Assembly (NCBI GenBank): GCA_963691655.1
Contig: OY829330.1
Span: 20,239,224-20,303,223, forward strand
From: Toxonevra muliebris
Taxonomy: Eukaryota > Arthropoda > Insecta > Diptera > Pallopteridae
Direction: 5' to 3'
Length of the DNA: 64,000 nucleotides
Of this stretch, positions 11,601 through 21,384 are shown piece after piece. The stretch's first letter is position 1, and each line of letters begins with the position of its first letter. The position numbers were made by a program, and so were the translations under genes. Under the pieces are notes generated by a model that saw nothing but the letters and a program-made list of their open reading frames with translations, did not search any database and had not been told where the DNA came from.

Positions 11601-14600
11601 TATTAAATTACCAAAATTGGCATTTTTAGTTTAAAAATTTCACAATTTTTATGAATTTAAAGATGTGATCAAAAAATTAGTTAATTAGTACTAATTGTGT
11701 TGACGAATTCTTATTTTCAGAGAATGGATCAAGAGGTCTCTGAACCAAAAAGAGTTATTCTTTGCCCGGATGAAATTACTCCATATATGGAGCAATATGT
11801 CGGAACTGAAATGCAGTCTGAAATGGAAACCATAATGCAATATGATAATAAAGTAAATTTTTAGATTTATATTAAATTATTTGTTAATTAATCCCCTCAT
11901 TCATTATCACTAATTGTTTATATTAGATAAGCCTAGAAGAAAACAGCAGGCCCCATTTGGTTATTGAAAAAGATCAACTGGTGGATCTGGCCAAATATAT
12001 TGCCGCTGAGATTAAACCAATTATGATGGAGGCACTTAAGACAGAGGAAGGGAGAAACGATGGAATGGAAAAAATCGAAGAAAGCAGCACAGCAGAAGAA
12101 CATGAGGCAGACAAAATACCGCTTGAAGATGACAAAGAAACTACTCTGGGTGCATTTGAGGTGAGTAATAATTCTTTAAATACGTCTGGCTTCAAAAAAT
12201 ATCGGAATATTCGGAATCAAAATGAATTAAGGACGAGACAAGTTAGGAGAGTAAAGGCAGGACCGCAAAAACTCCGTAGACTTTTTAAATCTAATATTGA
12301 AGACTGTGATTTCGATCTTCCTAGGGATTTCTGGGATACAGTAGTAAAAGAAACAACAAAAAAACTATCCAGAAAGAAAATTTTGCAGGATATGATACGG
12401 GAAGTATACTTGAAGCATAACAATGTGTGTATAATATGTTTTTATAAATTCTCTATTAAACGAGACAATAGTTTTATAGGTCATGCATATTGCAAGTTCC
12501 CATCATGCACAACATACGCTTTTAAAGGAACGACGAAAGGACATATTACGGTTTTAAGGACAGATGTAATATCCCATGGCGTTAATGAGAAACGTGTAGG
12601 CCAGTTAAGAGGGGTTAAAAGAATCTATGCAAAAAAACGTCTCGCGAAGAATAGTGCATATCTTTATAGGAAAAATGAGATTTTAGATGCCGCTGACGAT
12701 ATAGCCTCATGCGGAAATATGCAGGGAATCCAGAATTTGGCAACGTTGAGGAAGTGCAAATCTGAGGGGAATTTCGATTTTTATTATGATAAGGACCCAC
12801 TAATAGATATTTACAAAATGCAGAGAGGTAGATATAAGCCCTATATACAATTTGTAGGTTCGCCCTTAACTGTTTACTTGTGGCAACGAGCGACATTTGA
12901 AACATTTAGCCAGAATAGTCAAATTATGTCGGATGCAAATTTTACTGCTCATTTTGATGCATCAGGACAAAGTGTACGCAAGATAGAATGTGCCAACAAA
13001 AGGGTATTAGTTTATAAAATTGTTATCCGTATTAGTTCTCTCAAACAAATTATTGTAGTAGCTGAAGCAATATTATCCAGGCACAATTTATCTGAAATAT
13101 CAACGTTTTTAGATAAATTAAAGTTTTTTTGTAAAGAAAACAAGTTTAAGTGGCCTTTTGTTAAACGATTTTGTACCGATGTTAGCTTTGCGTTGTTTGG
13201 CGCTGTCTTAAAATCTTTAAACAGCCAAACAGTCGGAGATTACTTAAATTCTTGTTTTTTATTTCTTACTTGTCCGAATAAGGCTAAAAAGTTAGATTTT
13301 GTCTTAGTCCAGTGGTGTAAATGCCATTATATTAAAATAATATGTAAAGATTTAGACAAGCGAGTTGGAAGGAATAGCTCTCTTCGCCATTTATTGAAAA
13401 AAGTTCTTGTTGCAGCGTTTAGTTTAAATAAAGTGCAGGATAGTATAGACTTTTTTAGAAATCTTTTTTATATATTATTATTACCCTATAAAAGTTATAT
13501 GTATTTCAGGTGTCTTAATAAATTATCATATGTAGGAGTTGAAACAAATATGGAAAATTATAGCTATGATTATCCCGAGGAAGTAGAAAATAAAGGCTTG
13601 GAATCCATAGCAGCTAAAAGTCCTTTTAGGAAGTTATTTTTTGAAGTATATATTGAAGTTAGAGATGATGTTGAGACAATAAATGTAGGGAGTGTCATAA
13701 ATGACCACAGGCATGATAGTTTTTGTTTATTTGTTGTTGAAAAGTATTGCGCGTTTCTGCCATTTTGGACTAATATTATGGGCATATTTGTAGATGAGAC
13801 TGGAATGGGTGTTAGTAATGGTCCAGTTGAGGCTAGTTTTCTTATTCAAAAATCTTTAGTGTTAGAAAGAAAGTCCCGTTTAAGGCCCGGAAAATTTATT
13901 AAACTGACTAGAAAAGATAACATTAGTTCATTAAAATCTCTGAGATATTCCTATAATATGTTTGGTAGTTTAGAACAGGAATATGAAGATATTATAGAGG
14001 ATGATGATGATAATGTAAAGGTTCGTATAGATTTAGAGCATAGCTATTCCCAAATAGATGAGGAACCAGAAGAGGAGTGGGGGAAAAAAAATATTATAAA
14101 TAAAGAAATGTTTCATGCGGATTATTTAACAGCAGCTAGGTGTTTCAAAAAAGTAAAAATAGGAGATAATAAAATGAAACAAAAAGAGCAGAGTAACTTT
14201 TTTTTATTTTGGTTTAGCGATTTGATTACAAAAATTAATAAAAGTAATGCAACAAATATGGGGTTTTATGGGTTTATTGAAAAGTCAGATTGGGAATCAT
14301 TAAATACTGGACAGCAGTTGACAAATTTTATAGTTGAAGCTTCTATTTTTTGTGTAATAGAAGAGTTAGGATTTCCAAATGTGTACAGATTGCCATGCCA
14401 AGGCAAAAATATTTGTAAAGAGGCATTAGGCACCCTTATTCACAAAAACCCTAATATTGTAGTTATACCATTATTAATATCAGAACATTATACGCTGTGT
14501 TTCGCTAATTTTATAACTAAGACTTTTTTTTATGTAGATTCTTTGCTTGATTCTTGTGGAAAATTTTATTTTGAAATTTTCAAAAATTGTCTTGTGGATC

Positions 14601-14953
14601 AGGAGAATAGTTGGAGTTATAAAACTATGGTAGAGAGGGAAAAACAAATTGACTCTGTTAGTTGTGGAATATATATTTTACAATTCATAGGTAGACTTTT
14701 AAAAGGTGAGAGTCTTAATTGTTTACAAAATAGTAGCCTGTTTAGGAATTATATTAAAGAATTAATAATAAAATATCGTGGTGATGTTAGCAAATTTTGC
14801 TGTCATTGTGGTTTCATTAAAAAGGCTGATATTAGAAATTGGCAGGGATGTAAAAATTGCAAATACTCGGTATGCACTAGATGCAATATGCAATATTATA
14901 GTAATAGTTTCAGTATTTGTAAAATTTGTTCTGAAAATATTTTAGGAGAATAA
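8632..14953 (+). CDS. NOF-like MULE transposase with Ulp1-type protease, six-exon model
   Basis: Proposed exons: 8632-8835, 9759-9803, 10452-10583, 10649-10690, 11721-11852 and 11927-14953. All introns are GT-AG and all fall between codons, giving about 1193 residues. Acceptors follow pyrimidine-rich TTTTCAG-like tracts, and the exon 1 donor is AAA|GTAAGT. An acceptor-like ATTGTTAG lies just before the first ATG, so an upstream non-coding exon is possible. The product should cut and join foldback ends in the nucleus. Visible parts by residue: acidic N-terminal region; Cys/His finger near 350-400; catalytic Asp 529, Asp 603 and Glu 820 with a Cys-x-Cys-His between the second Asp and Glu; acidic stretch near 880-910; protease His 1039, Asp 1056, Gln 1092, Cys 1098; zinc module 1143-1185. 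Stop-free over 3 kb, so possibly still functional. The exon model is inference from splice signals and phase. Confidence 0.7.
10209..10373 (+). mobile_element. tRNA-derived SINE in intron 2, with 12-bp target duplication
   Basis: The direct repeat TATAACGATTGT at 10197-10208 and 10374-10385 brackets 165 bp. The 5' part has an A-box-like GGTAGCGCACTAG and a B-box-like GGTTCTTTTCCC at tRNA spacing, then a non-tRNA body, and the 3' end is CTTAACCTAACC. This is the layout of a pol III-driven SINE moved by a LINE. It sits between exons 2 and 3 of the transposase gene in sense orientation. Confidence 0.8.
11927..14953 (+). CDS. Large 3' exon: DDE core, Ulp1-like protease and C-terminal zinc module
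   Basis: A single open exon. No ATG lies near its 5' end, and the frame is open upstream to an acceptor (TATATTAG at 11919-11926), so it is the last exon and not a separate gene. Key codons: Asp 12956-12958 (HFDASG), Asp 13178-13180 (CTDVSF), KCH near 13325, Glu 13829-13831 (NGPVEAS). The spacing and the C/H motif before the Glu match MULE transposases. Protease codons: His 14486, Asp 14537, Gln 14645, Cys 14663 (SVSCGIY), the order of C48/Ulp1 SUMO-type peptidases. The last 50 residues hold four CxxC-type pairs. A GAG|GTGAGT donor-like site at 12160 lies inside the frame, but I see no need to splice there. Confidence 0.85.
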   Translation: MSLEENSRPHLVIEKDQLVDLAKYIAAEIKPIMMEALKTEEGRNDGMEKIEESSTAEEHEADKIPLEDDKETTLGAFEVSNNSLNTSGFKKYRNIRNQNELRTRQVRRVKAGPQKLRRLFKSNIEDCDFDLPRDFWDTVVKETTKKLSRKKILQDMIREVYLKHNNVCIICFYKFSIKRDNSFIGHAYCKFPSCTTYAFKGTTKGHITVLRTDVISHGVNEKRVGQLRGVKRIYAKKRLAKNSAYLYRKNEILDAADDIASCGNMQGIQNLATLRKCKSEGNFDFYYDKDPLIDIYKMQRGRYKPYIQFVGSPLTVYLWQRATFETFSQNSQIMSDANFTAHFDASGQSVRKIECANKRVLVYKIVIRISSLKQIIVVAEAILSRHNLSEISTFLDKLKFFCKENKFKWPFVKRFCTDVSFALFGAVLKSLNSQTVGDYLNSCFLFLTCPNKAKKLDFVLVQWCKCHYIKIICKDLDKRVGRNSSLRHLLKKVLVAAFSLNKVQDSIDFFRNLFYILLLPYKSYMYFRCLNKLSYVGVETNMENYSYDYPEEVENKGLESIAAKSPFRKLFFEVYIEVRDDVETINVGSVINDHRHDSFCLFVVEKYCAFLPFWTNIMGIFVDETGMGVSNGPVEASFLIQKSLVLERKSRLRPGKFIKLTRKDNISSLKSLRYSYNMFGSLEQEYEDIIEDDDDNVKVRIDLEHSYSQIDEEPEEEWGKKNIINKEMFHADYLTAARCFKKVKIGDNKMKQKEQSNFFLFWFSDLITKINKSNATNMGFYGFIEKSDWESLNTGQQLTNFIVEASIFCVIEELGFPNVYRLPCQGKNICKEALGTLIHKNPNIVVIPLLISEHYTLCFANFITKTFFYVDSLLDSCGKFYFEIFKNCLVDQENSWSYKTMVEREKQIDSVSCGIYILQFIGRLLKGESLNCLQNSSLFRNYIKELIIKYRGDVSKFCCHCGFIKKADIRNWQGCKNCKYSVCTRCNMQYYSNSFSICKICSENILGE

Positions 14954-16860
14954 TTTAATTTAATTCAAAATTCTAATTAATAGATTTATCGATTATTTTC
15001 ATACATTCTTATTATCTAAATTTGTTTATAAAATATTGTTAATATATTTTATTGTTTCATGTTCGACACTGGAATACAATTGGAGTATATTGGAAAAGCA
15101 ATTCGATCCAATACTTAGCAGCTATATTTACAGGTACAATTTTGTTTTCAACAAATTTTTTTATAGCTTTATTTACTATTTAGGTTTAAGAGTTTCTTGC
15201 TTGCTACATTGAACCTATGGATGTAAACAAAATGTCGTAATTGATATCTCTTATGAGTACCAAAACAACTTTTGTATGCTTTAAAAATTCGATTCAAATC
15301 ACTTAACTTTAGATTAATTTTATTTTAAATTAATCGGCAATGTTTCAGAACCCTTATTTAAATATTTTTCAAAAGTGGAAATGCTATTTTTGTTATCTTA
15401 TTTAAATCCCCGGTTAATTTTAAAAATGGTCTGCCCCCTATTTTTCCATATTGTTTGTAGACTTATTATTTACTTGTTTTCGTTTTCTATTTTTCTATGT
15501 AATCATGGTTAATGTGTGGTGTCCGATGGAAAAAACGGAGGTCATAAAAACTCCGGGAAGTGGATAACTTAATTGTGGTCATCGTTAAATTTCAAAGGAT
15601 GTCTAGAAGGTCGATATCACTTGGGCCTACATCAACAATAATTATATGTGTGTCAGCTTAACATTCAACACAGCTTGAAAACATCAGCAATGATGATCCA
15701 ATGTTTTACAGATTGCATTTAAAATGCTTTTTCTTATCCATTATAGTAAAACATTTTTAGTTTAACTTAAAAAAAATTTTTACAAATTATAAATATTTAT
15801 TTAATATGAGTTATGTTGAATTTTATGTTATTATATTTTTATAAGTAAAATTGCACTAGTTTTGCTTTTAAAATTGTGAATTTTTACTACTGTTATTACT
15901 TTTTTAATGTTAATTAATTAAAAAGAAAATAAAATTAATTCCAACAGCTTTACTCTATTGCTAATTTTTCTATTACTATTATTTAAGTTCCTTTGCACAA
16001 AATTATTTATGTTTTTATTAAATTACCAACTCTTAAAATAAATTTACAAAAAATAGTTGAAAGAATTGACAAAAATTAATCACTTAAGTGTATGGTAAAT
16101 TATATTTTATATAATAAAATAGTGATAAATGTCACTTCTTTTAAAATAAATTTGTATGTAAATGAATAATAAGAATTTGTGGATGAACAGAAAATATAAA
16201 ATAAACAAAAAAAAATTGTTAGTACTTATTAAGTTAAATAAAGAAAGAAAGGCTTATAAAAAACACATTAAATAAAATATTTAAGAAAAACATACTATGC
16301 ACTTATGAATTAGTTTCTAGATCGCAATAAAACTTCAATTTCAGTGTGTTTGAAATTAAAAAGTCAGAATTTAACTTTTTCAAATATGCAAATAAGGTTC
16401 TTCGAAATATTCAAGGATTTAATATATATTTAATAAATACCTCGAATGACGGGAACGTCATGAACATGAGTGCTGCGAAAAATAGGTAGATTAAAAAAAA
16501 AGAGTGTGAATTATTGCGTAAGTTGTAGACAGTTTCTGAAGATAGGACATAGCCACATCTTATAAAAAAAACTTGTGAGACTCTAAAATACTATAAATGT
16601 CTCACTGGAAGAACTTGCATGAGTCTAAACACCCCATGGAATCAGCTGGGCGATTAGCATTTCAAATCTTTCTCGATACACACTTTAATCTAGTTGCTAA
16701 CATGCTTATATTTTTTATAATCCTGATAGTTAGGATTCCACATGAGCTCTTAAACTTTTTTAATTGAAATATCCATACATTAAAAGTGTTAATTAAAATT
16801 AAAGCAGAAAGTAATTATCGAAAAATGAACAAACAAGAAAAAAATAAACTAATTACGTTT
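14954..16860. other. 3' non-coding interior of element B
   Basis: AT-rich, with no convincing frame. It runs from the transposase stop to the right arm and corresponds to 20352-22800 in copy C and its reverse complement in copy A, with indels: B has an extra ~90 bp near 15697-15790, lacks the 511-bp TIR element near 15470, and lacks ~170 bp that A and C carry at the position equivalent to 16690. Confidence 0.6.
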
Positions 16861-16869
16861 TCCAAAAGA

Positions 16870-18740
16870 CGTCATAATTCTTTCTTCTATCTGTTAGGAG
16901 CTACAGCAATGATTTTGTTTTTAAACTAATTTCTCAAATTTCGTCTTACACTTTTTCTATAATTAATGGCAAAATGACGAGGAAGATAGGGGCTAACACT
17001 TCTATATACTCACTTGCCGAGCCCAAGTCTATTTTCCAAGGAATCTCGTTCTGACCACCAATTTGGAGAATCAATGCCATATACAGCAGAAGTTAAATCA
17101 GAAGAAGCGACAACTGCAGTAAAATACTCATGTAAAGTTTATGAATTCATAATTTAGTGGCAGAATGTAATTAAAAGTTATTTGTTATGTCGTATTTATT
17201 AAAAATATTTTGGTTAAAAATGTTATGTGTCGTGTTCCAATTTCTTTTGTTAAATATTTCAAAATTTCTTTTTTAACTTTTTCTATGGTTGATGGCAAAA
17301 TGACGAGAAAGAAAGGGACTAATACTTCTATATACCCAATTGCCGAACCCAAGTCTAGTTTCCCAAAAATCCCGTCCTGACCACCAGTTGGATAATCAAT
17401 GCACACGTTGTATTGAAATAAATGATAACTACAGAAAAAGACTTATTTATTTGGATTTATTGGTTTAGAGGCAGAATTTACTTAAAACCTCTATACTCAC
17501 CCATAAAACCCAACTTTAGCTTCGAAGGAATCTCGACCTGAAAATCAGTTGTAAATTTCACTTAAATTAATTTATTCCGTCAAATATCTCAATATTTCGT
17601 CTTTAATTTTTTCTCTATTTGATGGCAAAGTGAAGAGAAAGATTGGGACTAAAACTTATATGTACTCACTTGCCGAACTCAAGTCTAATTTCCAAGGAAT
17701 CTCGTCCCGACCACCAGCTGGAAAATCTAGGCTATAGCCAGCACACGTAGTAGTGGAATAAATGACAACTGCAGAAAAAGACTCAATAAAGTTTATAAAT
17801 TCTTAATTTAGTAGCAGAATGTAATTAAAAGTTATTTGTTATGTAGTATTTATTAAAAATATTTTGGATAAAAATGTTATGTGTCGTGTTCCAATTTCTT
17901 TTGTTAAATATTTCAAAATTTCTTCTTTAACTTTTTCTATAACTAATGGGAAAATGAAGAGGAATATCGGGACTAACACTTCCATACACCCACTTGCCAA
18001 ACCCAAGTCCATTTTCCAAGCAATCTCGTCCTGACCACCAGCTGGAAAATCTAGGCTATAGCCAGCACACGTAGTAGTAGAATAAATGACAACTGCAGAA
18101 AATGACTCAATAATGTTTATAAATTCTTAATTTAGTAGCAGAATGTAATTAAAAGTTATTTGTTATGTCGTATTTATTAAAAATATTTTGGATAAAAATG
18201 TTATGTGTCGTGTTCCAATTTCTTTTGTTAAATATTTCAAAATTTCTTCTTTAACTTTTTCTATAACTAATGGGAAAATGAAGAGGAAGATCGGGACTAA
18301 CACTTCCATACACCCACTTGCCGAACCCAAGTCCAGTTTCCAAGCAATCTCGTCCTGCCCACCAGCTGGAAAATCTAGGCTATAGCCGGCACACGTAGTA
18401 GTGGAATAAATGACAACTGCAGAAAAAGACTCAATAATGTTTATAAATTCTTAATTTAGTAGCAGAATGTAATTAAAAGTTATTTGTTATGTCGTATTTA
18501 TTAAAAATATTTTGGATAAAAATGTTATGTGTCGTGTTCCAATTTCTTTTGTTAAATATTTCAAAATTTCTTCTTTAACTTTTTCTATAGTTAATAGGAA
18601 AATGACGAGGATTATAGGGGCAAAATCATCTATATATCCACTTGCCGAACCCAAGTGTAGTTTCCAAGGAATCTCGTCCTGACCACCAGCTGGAAAATCT
18701 ACGCCACAGCCGGCATACATAGTATTGGATGAAATGACAG
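16870..18740 (-). repeat. Tandem modules of the right foldback arm of B
   Basis: The inverted counterpart of 5746-7560: modules with CTCGTCCTGACCACCAGCTGG and CTAGGCTATAGCCAGC lie near 17050, 17380, 17710, 18040, 18365 and 18690. The segment near 17530 (CTTCGAAGGAATCTCGACC) mirrors the decayed module near 7180, so the arms pair for about 2 kb. Confidence 0.85.
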
Positions 18741-18996
18741 CCCCAGAAAAAGATTTACTGATTTTTATACTTTCAAAATATATTGAGTTTGTTTTATTAA
18801 AATATTTCGTTAATATTAAATTAGTTAATAATAAAATGGTCTAACATGCATACATTATTTCAACATAACCTCACATTTCATCAACCTTTTAGTTTTTAAC
18901 AACTTTTCGTTCACAATAGATTTCCTTGATTTCATTCCTTTGTTTCATTCCCGCCCGTTCTGGTTGTTGAATCAGGGTTGTTAACTTCACACCCGT

Positions 18997-19102
18997 TAGT
19001 TTTTAAAACTTTTCGTTCACAAAAAGTTGTTCATTCCCGCCCGTTCTGGTTGTTGAATCAGGGTTGTTAACTTCACACCCGTCTTGTAATAACAAATTTT
19101 TC
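18997..19102. repeat. Stacked foldback termini at the B/C junction
   Basis: After B's terminus a second, shortened right terminus ends at 19082 with the same TTAACTTCACACCCGT. A 20-bp spacer follows and then copy C's left terminus starts ACGGGTGTGAAG. Here the end is ACGGGT-GTGAAG, whereas at 339, 5504 and 23644 it is TTATATGC-GTGAAG. Only the part from GTGAAG inward is common to all. Confidence 0.7.
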
Positions 19103-20205
19103 ACGGGTGTGAAGTTAACAACCCTGATTCAACAACCAAAACAAATAACTTTTAATTACATTCTGCTACTAAATTAAGAATTTATAAACATTATTGAGTC
19201 TTTTTCTGCAGTTGTCATTTATTTCACTACTACGTATGCTGGCTATAGCCTAGATTTTCCAGCTGGTGGTCAGGACGAGATTGCTTGGAAACTGGACTTG
19301 GGTTCGGCCAGTGGGTGTATGGAAGTGTTAGTCCCAGTCTTCCTCTTCATTTTCCCATTAGTTATAGAAAAAGTTAAAGAAGAAATTTTGAAATATTTAG
19401 CAAAAGAAATTGGAACACGACACATAACATTTTTAACCAAAATATTTTTAATAAATACGACTTAACAAATAACTTTTAATTACATTCTGCTACTAAATTA
19501 AGAATTTATAAACATTATTGAGTCTTTTTCTGCAGTTGTCATTTATTTCACTACTACGTGTGCTGGCTATAGCCTAAATTTTTCAGCTGGTGGCCAGGAC
19601 GAGATTCCTTGGAAAATGGACTTGGGTTCGGCAAGTGGGTATATGGAAGTGTTAGTTCCAATCTTCCTCTTCATTTTGTCATCAACCATAGAAAAAGTTA
19701 AAGACGAAATTTCGACCAATTAGTCAAAAAAAAACAAATGCACAAAACCTTTGCTATAACTTCTAACAAATAGCAAAAAAACTTATGACATCTGTTAGAG
19801 TAACTAAAACTAAGTATGTTTGCTTAAATTTTATAGGCAATTATTGATTTAAATAAACATTTTAAGTTTGTTTACATTTTGCCTTTTCTTAGAATTTCAT
19901 ACGGGCGCAATGATGGAATATCACACATGCACAAACAAATAATTTCATCCAAAGTATTTTTAATAAATACGACATAACAAATTACTTTTATTTAAACTCT
20001 GCCATTAAATTATGAATCTATAAACATTATTGAGTCTTTTTCTGCAGTTATCATTTATTCTAATACTACGTGTGCTGGCTATAGCCTAGATTTTCCAACT
20101 GGTGGTTAGGACAAGATTCCTTGGAAATTATACTTGAGTTCGGCAAGTGAGTACATATAAGTTTTAGTCCCAATCTTATTTATTTATTTATTATTATTTA
20201 TTTAT

Positions 20206-20351
20206 TTTGCTGTCATTGTGGTTTCATTAAAAAGGCTGATATTAGAAATTGGCAGGAATGTAAAGATTGCATATACTCGGTATGCACTAGATGCAATATG
20301 CAATATTTCAGTATTTGTAAAATTTGTTCTGAAAATTTTTTAGGAGAATAA
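20206..20351 (+). pseudogene. 3' end relic of the NOF-like transposase gene (copy C)
   Basis: It matches the end of the transposase exon (about 14797-14953), keeping the CxxC pairs and the stop, with a 15-bp deletion relative to B and a substitution in the last codons. It follows directly on an ATTT-rich filler, marking the deletion breakpoint. Confidence 0.8.
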
Positions 20352-20872
20352 TTTAATTTAATTCAAAATTCTAATTAATAGATTTATTGATTATTTTCAT
20401 ACATTCTTATTATATAAATTTGTTTATAAAATAATGTTAATGTATTTTATTGTTTCATGTTCGACACTGGAATACAATTGGAGTCTATTGGAAAAGCAAT
20501 TCGATCCAATACTTAGCAGCTATATTTACAGGTACAATTTTGTTTTCAACAAATTTGTGTATAGCTTTATTTACTATTTAGGTTTAAGAGTTTCTTGTTT
20601 GCTACATTGAACCTATGGATATAAACAAAATGTCGTAATTGATAGCTCTTATGAGTACCAAAACAACTTTTGTATGCTTTAAAAATTCGATTCAAATCAC
20701 TTAACTTTAAATTAATTTTATTTTAAATTAATCGGCAATGTTTCAGAACCCTGATTTAAATATTTTTCAAAAGTGGAAATGCTATTTTTGTTATCTTATT
20801 TAAATCACCGGTTAATTTTAAAAATAGTTATGGTCTGCCCCCTATTTTTCCATATTGTTTGTAGACTTATTA

Positions 20873-21384
20873 CACTGTACAACACATTTTTCTAACGGAG
20901 AATCGGCTAACACAGGTCGATAGTACCAGTATAGAGTAACAAAACTCTAAAAGGGTTTTGCAAAGTTAGCTAGCTTTTAAAAGATATAGCCATTCAAAGT
21001 TTGCCTATTGCAGCTTATTTTTTAAAATGAAGTGCTCATTTTTTACTACTTTTTTCAGCGAAAAAAGAACAAAAACAATTTTAACATTATTGAGTTTTCC
21101 ATATTAAGAAGTTTAAACTATCCATTACATGACTTTTGCAAAAAATAAGCAATAAATGTATAGAATTTAATATTGTTTGGGTTCTCAAATTTTTGTTTTT
21201 ATTATAAACAGAAAATAGAATTGAAAAATACACTAAAACAGCTCAACTTTGAAAGGCTTTAACATTTAAAAGCGAGCTAACTTTTTAAAATTCTTTTAGG
21301 ATTTTATTACTCTGGACCAGTACTACCAACCTGTGTTGGTTACTTCTCCGTTAGATTCCATGCCCCTAAAATTGTTGCACAGTG
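20873..21384. mobile_element. 512-bp TIR element in copy C with TTA target duplication
   Basis: The reverse complement of the 2554-3064 element, with the same CACTG ends and long imperfect inverted arms, flanked by TTA at 20870-20872 and 21385-21387. Shared position in A and C shows it was present before these copies were duplicated. Confidence 0.8.

Larger units (their letters stand above)
5504..18996 (+). mobile_element. Full-length foldback/NOF-like MULE element B
   Basis: About 13.5 kb. The left terminus at 5504 (TTATATGCGTGAAGTTAAC) pairs with the right terminus ending about 18990-18996 (GTTAACTTCACACCCGT). The inverted repeats match for roughly 2 kb per side (5504 to about 7560, against 18996 back to about 16980), and each is made of tandem modules. 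The interior holds one transposase gene at 8632-14953 on the plus strand. Long modular inverted repeats around a single large transposase gene are the hallmark of Drosophila FB-NOF elements, a branch of the Mutator-like (MULE) superfamily; that assignment rests on architecture and on the D-D-E core. No clean 8-10 bp target duplication is visible, perhaps because both ends now abut other foldback copies. Confidence 0.8.

Noticed and set aside
11957..11959. A start codon for the transposase at 11957
   Set aside because: The codon is TTG, the frame is open upstream to a splice acceptor at 11926, and in-phase exons with an ATG at 8632 exist.
8632..14953. Polinton/Maverick interpretation because of the cysteine protease
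   Set aside because: No DNA polymerase B, integrase, packaging ATPase or capsid frames are present, and the D-D-E core with modular foldback arms fits a MULE/NOF element.
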